Assembly: GCF_001434785.1 (NCBI RefSeq) | Contig: NZ_AZDT01000019.1 | Span: 1-55,637, forward strand | Direction: 5' to 3' | Source: Levilactobacillus namurensis DSM 19117 | GTDB taxonomy: Bacteria; Bacillota; Bacilli; Lactobacillales; Lactobacillaceae | Length of the DNA stretch: 55,637 nucleotides | Shown here: piece after piece, positions 49,795 to 55,637 of the stretch | How the letters are laid out: each line of letters starts with the position of its first letter | Numbering within the stretch: position 1 is the first letter of the stretch | Made by a program: the position numbers and the translations under genes | Notes under the pieces: generated by a model | The model's input: only the letters and a program-made list of their open reading frames with translations | What the model was told of the DNA's origin: nothing | Databases searched by the model: none

Positions 49795-51744
49795 ATGATG
49801 AAGAAGCGATTAACTGCTCCCCAGACTTGGTACTGGTTGGGCCTGGTACTGTTTTTAGTCAGTTTTATCCTGCCTCAGCCGGCTCAGGCAGGCGGGTTCC
49901 TGGTGGCGGCGGTCTTGGCCGGCTACCACATTGTCGGGGAAGGCTTTGCCCACACCTATGCGGCCTCCAAGGAACAGCGGCGTTTCGTCCCTAACGTACA
50001 CCTGTTGATGTCGTTGGCGGCCGTGGGAGCGGTCCTGATCGGCCACTTCGAGGAAGCCACGTTACTGATCCTGATCTTTGCGGGGGCGCACTTCCTGGAA
50101 GGGTACGCCGAGGGGAAGAGCAAGCGTGAAATCACGGCGTTGTTGGCCATGAATCCCGTGGAAGCCCGGCGACTGACGGCTGCGGGGACCGTCGACGTGG
50201 TTCCGGTCGACCAACTCAAAGTGGGTGACCGGGTCCAGGTCCTAAACGGCGACCAGGTGCCAACGGACGGCCAGGTGGTCGCGGGACGAGCGACCCTCAA
50301 CGAATCGTCGATCAACGGGGAAAGCATTCCGCGCGAGAAGGGCCCGGGCGACGTCGTCTTCGGGAGTACAATCAACGGCGCGACTTCCTTTGAAATGGTG
50401 GTCACCAAGGATAGTCGAGACACGGTCTTTGCCAAGATCTTGGCGCTGGTAGAACAGTCCCAGACCACCTTGGGCAAGACGGCGACCCGGATTGAGAAGT
50501 TCGAGCCAATCTACGTGCGGACGGTCCTGGCGCTGTTGCCCGTGGTCCTCTTGGCTGGGCCACTAGTCTTCCAGTGGTCGTGGTCGTTGACCCTGTACCG
50601 GACGGTGGTCTTCTTGATTGCGGCGTCGCCCTGTGCTTTGGCGGCTGCGGCGGTCCCGGCGACCCTTTCCGGCCTGTCGAACTTAGCTAAGCGCGGCGTC
50701 CTGTTCAAGGGGGGCGCCTACCTGACCCAGTTGGCCGAACTCCAAGCCGTGGCCTTCGACAAGACCGGGACCCTGACGGTCGGCCGTCCCGAGGTCACGG
50801 ACATCTACTTCACGGACGCGGTTGACCAGTCGCACCTGGTGCCCATCCTGAAGTCCATGGAAGCCCAGAGTAATCACCCGTTGGCTACGGCCATCGTGAC
50901 GGCCTTCGCCGACGTTCCCAGCGTCCCGGTCACGGTGACTAATGAACTGGGGAAAGGCATCTACAGTCAGGTGGCTGGCCAGAAAATCGCCATTGCCAAA
51001 CCCACTAGTTTTGCCCACCTGACACCGGATTTTCAAACCCGAATCGACCGGCTGGCGCAGGCAGGGAAGACCGTGGTGGTCGTGGCCGTCGATGACCAGC
51101 CCCAAGGCCTGTTGGCGTTGATGGACTTGCCGAACCAGGCTGCGGCCCACGCTATCGACTACTTCCAGGACCACCAGATCCACACCACCATGATCACGGG
51201 CGATGCCCAGTTGACGGGGGAAGCGGTGGCTCGCCAATTGGGGATCGATGAAGTGGCGGCCAACGTCTTACCGGAAGATAAAGCGGCCATCGTTCAGCGC
51301 CTGCAACGGACCTACCCCGTCACGGCAATGGTCGGCGATGGGGTGAACGACGCACCAGCCCTAGTCACGGCCGATATCGGCGTGGCCATGGGGGATGGGA
51401 CGGACGTGGCCATCGACGTGGCGGACGTGGTCTTGATGCAAAACGACCTGGCCAAGTTAGCGGCGGCCCACCAGATTTCGGTCAAGTTGAACCGGGTGGT
51501 CTGGGAAAACATTATCTTTGCGATGGCAGTCGTGGTACTCTTAGTAGGATTAAACTTTATGGGCCTCGCCAATATTACCTGGGGCGTGGTGCTGCACGAA
51601 GGCAGTACCTTACTGGTCATCTTGAACGGGTTACGGCTGTTGCTGGTGAACCCCACGCAACCCCAGGCGCCCGTTCGAACTAGGAGTGAAAATATTGTCC
51701 AAAGAACATCTGTTGGCCGCCGCGGCGGTCCAGCTACCCGATAA
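49795..51744 (+). CDS. P1B-4-type heavy-metal P-type ATPase
   Basis: A 649-residue metal pump. The actuator loop has NGES, the phosphorylation site is DKTGT at about 322-326, the membrane metal site is SPC at about 278-280, and HEGST lies near 601-605. SPC with HEG(G/S)T is the mark of the P1B-4 group, which exports Co, Fe, Zn or Ni. The N-terminus lacks CxxC or His-rich metal-binding domains. The start at 49795 follows GTGAGG. The last 50 bases overlap the arsR gene in another frame. An ArsR sensor with Asp/His ligands fits divalent metals. The exact metal is not defined. Confidence 0.9.
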   Translation: MMKKRLTAPQTWYWLGLVLFLVSFILPQPAQAGGFLVAAVLAGYHIVGEGFAHTYAASKEQRRFVPNVHLLMSLAAVGAVLIGHFEEATLLILIFAGAHFLEGYAEGKSKREITALLAMNPVEARRLTAAGTVDVVPVDQLKVGDRVQVLNGDQVPTDGQVVAGRATLNESSINGESIPREKGPGDVVFGSTINGATSFEMVVTKDSRDTVFAKILALVEQSQTTLGKTATRIEKFEPIYVRTVLALLPVVLLAGPLVFQWSWSLTLYRTVVFLIAASPCALAAAAVPATLSGLSNLAKRGVLFKGGAYLTQLAELQAVAFDKTGTLTVGRPEVTDIYFTDAVDQSHLVPILKSMEAQSNHPLATAIVTAFADVPSVPVTVTNELGKGIYSQVAGQKIAIAKPTSFAHLTPDFQTRIDRLAQAGKTVVVVAVDDQPQGLLALMDLPNQAAAHAIDYFQDHQIHTTMITGDAQLTGEAVARQLGIDEVAANVLPEDKAAIVQRLQRTYPVTAMVGDGVNDAPALVTADIGVAMGDGTDVAIDVADVVLMQNDLAKLAAAHQISVKLNRVVWENIIFAMAVVVLLVGLNFMGLANITWGVVLHEGSTLLVILNGLRLLLVNPTQPQAPVRTRSENIVQRTSVGRRGGPATR

Positions 51745-52036
51745 TCAAGAACTGACCCCGATCATTGCCATCTTCAAGGCGGTCAGTGATCCTACCCGGT
51801 TGAAGATTCTCCTGCTGATTGCGGATCAGGCGTTTAGCGTCAATGAAATCGCTGAGCGCCTGGCCATCAGCCAATCGGCCATTTCCCACCAGCTCCAGAC
51901 CCTCCGCCAACTCAACTTGGTGGAAGGGGTGCGTCAGGGCAAGGAGATCCACTACCGGTTAACGGACCGGCACATCATCGACATGTACCAGTTAACGGCC
52001 AAACACGTTCGCGACCAGCAATGGGGCGCGCAGTAG
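51695..52036 (+). CDS. ArsR/SmtB-family metal sensor
   Basis: A 113-residue repressor. The recognition helix is SQSAISHQLQTLRQL. The alpha-5 helix carries Asp91, His93, His104 and Asp107, the D-x-H-x10-H layout of zinc/cobalt sensors such as CzrA and NmtR. A TTG start at 51695 is chosen because AGGAG precedes it by 8 bases; a GTG at 51686 overlaps that site. It overlaps the ATPase gene by 50 bases and shares its transcript, so it represses its own pump operon until metal binds. Confidence 0.87.
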   Translation: MSKEHLLAAAAVQLPDNQELTPIIAIFKAVSDPTRLKILLLIADQAFSVNEIAERLAISQSAISHQLQTLRQLNLVEGVRQGKEIHYRLTDRHIIDMYQLTAKHVRDQQWGAQ

Positions 52037-52044
52037 CCACCCCT

Positions 52045-52080
52045 AAAAGGCACCGACTCCGCAGAGAGTCGGTGCCTTTT
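52045..52080 (+). terminator. Terminator of the ATPase/arsR operon
   Basis: AAAAGGCACCGACTC, CGCAGA, GAGTCGGTGCCTTTT is a perfect 15-bp stem starting 8 bases after the arsR stop. Confidence 0.9.
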
Positions 52081-52096
52081 GAGGCTGGTGGCGTGA

Positions 52097-52175
52097 TTGA
52101 CAAACGGTCCCCGTAGCTCTAACATTTTAAGAATGTGACGATTAGGTTTCATAACTGACTGGGTCAACCAGTCAG
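52097..52175 (+). promoter_or_regulatory. Promoter and operator of the second DHA2 exporter
   Basis: TTGACA (52097-52102), 17 bases, TAACAT (52120-52125). Downstream is a perfect 8-bp dyad CTGACTGG (52155-52162), GTCAA, CCAGTCAG (52168-52175), which may bind a TetR-like repressor encoded elsewhere, or form a leader hairpin. Confidence 0.65.
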
Positions 52176-52216
52176 GGTCATCACGGGAATCTACATAAGA
52201 GAGGAAGCTTTAGATT

Positions 52217-53701
52217 GTGAGTCATCAACGTAAGTTACTGATTACCTGTGCGCTGTTACTCTCCAACGCCATGGCCGGGTTAGACGGGACCATTGTCAAC
52301 ACGGCGCTGCCCGCCATCGTGAGCGACCTGCACGGGATTCAGTATATGGGTTGGATCGTGGCCATCTTCCTGTTAGGGATGGCGGTCGCCACGCCGTTAT
52401 GGGGTAAGTTTGGTGAGAAAAAGGGGAACAAAGTGGCCTACATCACCGCGACCACTACGTTTGCGGTGGGTGCCTTGTTCCAAGGACTCGCCAGTAACAT
52501 CACCTGGTTCATCATCGCCCGGGGCGTCATGGGCCTGGGGGCTGGTGGGATGAGCACTATTCCGTTTATCATCTACGCGCAGCTCTTCCAGAACCTGAAA
52601 CGCCGGGCGCAGGTCATCGGGGTCACCTCCGCCAGCTTTAGTACCGCGTCCATCATTGGGCCACTGTTCGGGGGCTGGATCGTGGACACCTTCAGTTGGC
52701 ACTGGGTGTTTTACATCAACCTGCCGCTGGCGCTGGTGTCGATTCTGATCGTGGCCCTGTTCTTCAAGAGCCACCTGCCGCGAAATCAAGCGGCCGTCGA
52801 TTATCAGGGCGCCGCATTGATGGTTCTGGGCTTAGTGGCCATCCTGGTCGGCATCCAATTATTAGGGTCCGCACCGCTCTGGGCCACCGGCGTATTGGTG
52901 GTCGTTGGCGGCCTCCTGTTGTGGCGGATGCACCACGTGGAGGCGCAAGTCAGCGACCCCATCGTGCCGAACCGGTTGTTCCGGAATGGCAAATTAGTGG
53001 CGGACCTCTTGATCTTCGCGTTCCTCTGGGGCGCGTTCGTGGCCTTTAACATCTACGTCCCCATGTGGGCACAAGGCATCATGGGCCTCAGCGCGTTGAT
53101 TGGGGGGATGACCCAGATTCCGGGGTCCGTCGCCAACTTCTTCGGGTCCGAACTGGCGCCGGCCGTCCAGCCTAAGATTGGCCGGTACGGGGTCCTGGTG
53201 ATGGGGACGGCGACTTTTCTGATCACGTTCGTGGGGATGAGTTTAGTTGGTCACACCGCCAGTTACGCGTTTCTCTTGGTGATGGGCGCCTTCAACGGGT
53301 TCGGGATTGGGGTCTGCTTCACGACCCTGCAAGTCGCCGTTCAGAGTGACGTGGCCATGACCGATGTCCCGATTGCGACCTCGTTCGCCTACCTGGTCCG
53401 CATCCTGAGCCAGACGTTCATGTCGTCGATCTACGGGGTCATCTTGAGTCAGGCCCTGGCGGCCGGAGTCCGGGCCAACCACGGGCACATCACCATGGGG
53501 ATGCTCAACCAGTTGAGCAATTCCCAGACGGCGGGCAATCTGCCCACGGCCTGGCTACCCAAGATGCGCCTGATCCTGTTTACGGGAATGCACCACATCA
53601 TGTTAACGGCGCTGGGCTTGGTCCTGGTGGTGGTCATCTTACTGGTGGTGCTCCTCAAGCGGCAGCACGCGGTCAAGGGGATGGCGGTTAAGCAATCCTA
53701 A
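52217..53701 (+). CDS. MFS drug exporter, DHA2 (14-TMS) type
   Basis: A 494-residue DHA2-family antiporter. Motif D1 is LDGTIVNTALP at 23-33, motif C is GPLFGGW at 148-154, and WHWVFYINLP at 161-170 is a family signature. The start is GTG at 52217, with AGAGGAAG 9 bases upstream. It is monocistronic, with a clear sigma-A promoter and a dyad in the leader but no adjacent regulator. Unlike the AT-rich exporter at 1193, its composition matches core DNA. The substrate is unknown. Confidence 0.9.
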   Translation: MSHQRKLLITCALLLSNAMAGLDGTIVNTALPAIVSDLHGIQYMGWIVAIFLLGMAVATPLWGKFGEKKGNKVAYITATTTFAVGALFQGLASNITWFIIARGVMGLGAGGMSTIPFIIYAQLFQNLKRRAQVIGVTSASFSTASIIGPLFGGWIVDTFSWHWVFYINLPLALVSILIVALFFKSHLPRNQAAVDYQGAALMVLGLVAILVGIQLLGSAPLWATGVLVVVGGLLLWRMHHVEAQVSDPIVPNRLFRNGKLVADLLIFAFLWGAFVAFNIYVPMWAQGIMGLSALIGGMTQIPGSVANFFGSELAPAVQPKIGRYGVLVMGTATFLITFVGMSLVGHTASYAFLLVMGAFNGFGIGVCFTTLQVAVQSDVAMTDVPIATSFAYLVRILSQTFMSSIYGVILSQALAAGVRANHGHITMGMLNQLSNSQTAGNLPTAWLPKMRLILFTGMHHIMLTALGLVLVVVILLVVLLKRQHAVKGMAVKQS

Positions 53702-53891
53702 TTAAAAAACACTAAGTTTAGCGGCATAGAAGTAACGCAACTTGGTTATATTTGCCAGGGGTTGTAAGGTTTGGGCTTCCTGACGACGGGCATATTATCG
53801 ATGAATGTCATATTGGGGCGACCGTTTGTATTGGTTGAAGAGCCGGAAGTGGCTATAGCGCTCGAAGACAGCTAATTCGCAACAGTGACGA
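53702..53891. other. Intergenic region
   Basis: No gene recognised. One short open stretch (about 53770-53873) has no ribosome site and no family match I can defend. Confidence 0.4.
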
Positions 53892-53940
53892 AAGCAAAAC
53901 GGACGAGAAACCGAATTGGGGTTTCTCGTCCGTTTTGCTT
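53892..53940. terminator. Long perfect inverted repeat, bidirectional terminator
   Basis: Two perfect 21-bp arms (53892-53912 and 53920-53940) around a 7-base loop, between the convergent exporter and mazF genes. Confidence 0.85.
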
Positions 53941-53972
53941 ATTTACAGGCTAGTTCACGTCACAGTCTCTTG

Positions 53973-54326
53973 CTAATGGTTATCGAGCTGGATCACTAAT
54001 CGTATTTTATTTTGGATTTCTTCTTTTAAATCCTTTGGTAGGCGTTCTACAAACTGCCAATCTCTCTGTACGTAATCAAAAGATTTTAACTGTTCCGTAT
54101 ATACCGTTCCGTCTATTTTGGTTCTTTTATCTAAACTCACATGTAAAGGGTAGTCTTGACCGTTGAATTTGCCGTGTGATATAGGGACAACCCACACAAA
54201 CGGTGAAGTCATTATTAACTGATTGTTACTAACAACCACGGCTGATCTTCTTTTTTGGATTTCTACTCCGGCGGATGGATCAAAATCAATGTAGATAATA
54301 TCGCCATTCTTTGGTATATCTACCAT
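53973..54326 (-). CDS. mazF: MazF/PemK-family mRNA interferase toxin
   Basis: A 117-residue toxin of the CcdB/MazF fold. GDIIYIDFDPSAGVEIQKRR is the conserved substrate-binding start with the catalytic Arg region, and PLHVSLDKRTKIDGTVYTEQLKS carries the conserved Thr/Glu block. It cuts mRNA at short sequence words when free of its antitoxin. It overlaps the mazE end by 7 bases. The pair is AT-rich compared with its neighbours, suggesting transfer. The product looks intact. Confidence 0.9.
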   Translation of the reverse strand: MVDIPKNGDIIYIDFDPSAGVEIQKRRSAVVVSNNQLIMTSPFVWVVPISHGKFNGQDYPLHVSLDKRTKIDGTVYTEQLKSFDYVQRDWQFVERLPKDLKEEIQNKIRLVIQLDNH

Positions 54327-54571
54327 AGCTCTTCTCCTACTGGTTTTGTATTTTCCCAGTCATTTAAATCATCTGCACGTTGATAAGTACCGTGCCAATC
54401 TCTAAACAAGTCGTCTAAAGAAGTAGCAATCTGTTTTGAAGGCTTGAGAATCAAATCACCATTCTCCCTTTTCTCAACTCGGTACTTAGTTCCTGGCGTA
54501 ACTGCCAAGTTACTAGGGATTGTGACGACGATGGAATTCCCCTGTTTGCGAGCTTTTACATATTTTTCCAT
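54320..54571 (-). CDS. mazE: MazE/PemI-family antitoxin
   Basis: An 83-residue antitoxin. The N-terminal AbrB-type swapped-hairpin (VKARKQGNSIVVTIPSNLAV) binds DNA and the acidic C-terminus (DLNDWENTKPVGEELW) binds MazF. The start at 54571 follows GGAGG; an ATG at 54586 overlaps that site. It is cotranscribed with mazF and autoregulated, as shown by two direct repeats that overlap its -35 element. Confidence 0.88.
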   Translation of the reverse strand: MEKYVKARKQGNSIVVTIPSNLAVTPGTKYRVEKRENGDLILKPSKQIATSLDDLFRDWHGTYQRADDLNDWENTKPVGEELW

Positions 54572-54602
54572 GGTCTTAGCCTCCATTCCAATAACTACTT
54601 AG

Positions 54603-54635
54603 ATTATACCGTCTGTGAATACACTTGTGAATACA
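54603..54635 (-). promoter_or_regulatory. mazEF promoter with direct-repeat operator
   Basis: TATAAT (54608-54603) with TTCACA (54631-54626) 17 bases upstream. Two identical words TGTATTCACA (54635-54626 and 54623-54614) stand 12 bases apart, one across the -35 and one in the spacer, fitting autorepression. Confidence 0.65.
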
Positions 54636-54658
54636 TACATCGTTGTTCTGCACCGATT

Positions 54659-54694
54659 AAAAAAGCGTTGAGCCAATTTGCTCAGCGCTTTTTA
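54659..54694 (-). terminator. Terminator of the EF-hand protein gene
   Basis: AAAAAAGCGTTGAGC pairs with GCTCAGCGCTTTTT with one G-T type pair, 18 bases past the stop at 54712. Confidence 0.85.
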
Positions 54695-54711
54695 GTTACA
54701 GTCGATTCAGG

Positions 54712-55272
54712 TTAGTTGGCTTTTTCAATCTTCCCTGTGGCGATCGGTAGGGTGACGTGGGCGTCGTAGGTTCCGACTTCTCCCGCGACCGTGTCTGGTA
54801 ATGTAAGACTTTGGGGAACCCCGTGAATGTAGATGACCCGCTTGTCAAGTTCCAAGTCATCCGTACCGAAGGCTTCCTTGAACTTGGCTTGAAGGGCTGC
54901 TAGCGGAACGGTGATGTCGTAAGCGAAGTGGCCCTGAGCATCGGAGACTGGGTAGGTGTCGTTGGGGATGTTCATGGCTTGTGGTGCGCTATCGAAAGGC
55001 ACCATGGTGGTTCCGGAGACCGCTTCGGTTTCTGGTAAGTCCACGAAACCATCGTGGTTGGCATCCTGTGCCATGGTGGCGATTTGCGCAGCTTGCCCCT
55101 CTGGGAAACCGTGGAAGTGTTCCCAGTGTTGGGTGTTGGCCGGGGTATCGAACATCTCAATGTGAATGGCGAGTTGGTCCGCATCCTGGGTGAACGTGGC
55201 TTCACCGTGAGCGCTAGTGCCAATCCCGTCAGCGTTTAACGGTACAATCTTCGCAACGTATTTTTGAGTCAT
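54712..55272 (-). CDS. CHRD-like protein with a perfect EF-hand loop
   Basis: A 186-residue protein without signal peptide. Residues 70-81 form a canonical calcium loop (Asp70, Asn72, Asp74, Gly75, Asp78, Glu81). Just before it the HWEHFHG segment offers three histidines (49, 52, 54). The beta-rich body (AYDITVPL, KRVIYIHGVPQSL) resembles CHRD or superoxide-dismutase-like beta-sandwiches, in which HxHG motifs are common. AAGGAGG precedes the ATG. It is monocistronic. Calcium binding is likely; catalytic activity is not supported. Confidence 0.65.
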   Translation of the reverse strand: MTQKYVAKIVPLNADGIGTSAHGEATFTQDADQLAIHIEMFDTPANTQHWEHFHGFPEGQAAQIATMAQDANHDGFVDLPETEAVSGTTMVPFDSAPQAMNIPNDTYPVSDAQGHFAYDITVPLAALQAKFKEAFGTDDLELDKRVIYIHGVPQSLTLPDTVAGEVGTYDAHVTLPIATGKIEKAN

Positions 55273-55360
55273 TTAAAATTCCTCCTTAGCTCCGTCTTAA
55301 ACGGTTCCAGTATAGCGACTTTAATCGGTTGTGTAAAAGATAATGGCTTATGATATAACC

Positions 55361-55376
55361 TGTTTCACGTGAAACA
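55361..55376. promoter_or_regulatory. parS (ParB binding site)
   Basis: TGTTTCACGTGAAACA, an exact consensus palindrome, upstream of the EF-hand gene. Confidence 0.9.
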
Positions 55377-55637
55377 AATTGAAAATGAGCCAACCCCTGA
55401 GTTAGCGGTGTCAGGACTGGAATCGCTAGTGGGGATTGGGAGTATAAATATTTTTATAAAGGGGGCTGATTTTCCAGGGGGTCTATTGTATAATCGCGGT
55501 GACGCCGGATTAACGGGCGGCGGCCAGCCACAGGTGGGGGCGAACGCAACAAAAGTGCTAATTGCGTTCATAATTGATTTAGGGAGATTGTAAAATATAA
55601 CCGAACACTTGTAGACAAAAAAGCCCATAGAGGCCTT
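55377..55637. other. Right-edge region with a possible truncated transcript
   Basis: No gene is convincing. TATAAT at 55489-55494 could start a plus-strand transcript, and AAAAAAGCCCATAGAGGCCTT at the edge looks like a terminator cut by the window end. The word TGTAGACAAAA also occurs at 26324. Confidence 0.35.

Noticed and set aside
53770-53873. FeoA-like fragment before mazF
   Set aside because: Only a vague similarity over about 25 residues, with no start or ribosome site.
55365-55628. 87-codon minus-strand frame at the right edge
   Set aside because: It overlaps parS, is proline-rich without motifs and has no ribosome site.

Overview
The window reads as chromosomal DNA from a heterofermentative lactic acid bacterium of the Levilactobacillus type (L. 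brevis relatives; genus inferred from protein style, not from a search). Supporting signs are the Lactobacillaceae secreted-protein families, a KxYKxGKxW/LPxTG surface protein, a DUF5776-like surface protein, a FolT/FolC folate pair behind a tetrahydrofolate riboswitch, Gram-positive Shine-Dalgarno sites before nearly every gene, and TTG/GTG starts. I see no rRNA, tRNA, CRISPR array, phage block or intact IS element. Seven copies of the Firmicutes ParB site parS lie in intergenic DNA at about 9.9, 19.6, 29.9, 31.6, 40.8, 46.2 and 55.4 kb. This suggests the segment lies in the origin-proximal parS domain, although no origin gene is present.

Layout. 0.6-2.6 kb: a MarR repressor and a DHA2 exporter, each behind a matching palindrome, in AT-richer DNA that looks acquired. 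3-9 kb: a secreted protein, a nine-cysteine metallothionein-like mini-protein, a SWIM zinc-finger protein and an ArsR/DJ-1/epimerase operon. 9-13 kb: a FusB/FusC-type EF-G-binding protein with a leader able to fold two exclusive hairpins, two small secreted or membrane proteins and a lipoprotein tannase. 13-19 kb: NADH oxidase, acetyltransferase and aldo-keto reductase with a LysR regulator, then a MerR-controlled aldo-keto reductase/nitroreductase operon. 19-24 kb: prolyl-tRNA editing protein, a decayed antitoxin/Doc pair, a BspA-like surface protein and a DUF2075 ATPase. 24-28.7 kb: lipoprotein, MarR/Asp-nucleophile hydrolase operon, folC, folT and the THF riboswitch. 28.8-35 kb: oxidoreductase, secreted protein, orphan HicB, glutamine amidotransferase, secreted nuclease and an HxlR/quinone-oxidoreductase pair. 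35-41.8 kb: LysR with acetyltransferase/SDR, orphan RelB-like antitoxin, FAD disulfide reductase, zinc-ribbon membrane protein, GNAT and aldo-keto reductase. 41.8-45 kb: permease/phosphoribosyltransferase/purH operon behind PurBox-like sites. 45-47 kb: phosphoesterase, a predicted small RNA and two single-span membrane micropeptides with near-identical promoters. 47-55.6 kb: LPxTG leucine-rich surface protein, P1B-4 metal ATPase overlapping an ArsR sensor, a second DHA2 exporter, MazEF and an EF-hand protein.

The main theme is small stress and detoxification cassettes. One-component regulators (MarR x2, ArsR x2, LysR x2, MerR, HxlR) sit beside redox, efflux or hydrolase genes, often with a visible palindromic operator. 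The least explained elements are the small-RNA/micropeptide locus at 46.2-46.95 kb, the fusB-like leader at 9.72-9.82 kb and the cysteine-rich protein at 4.6-4.8 kb.
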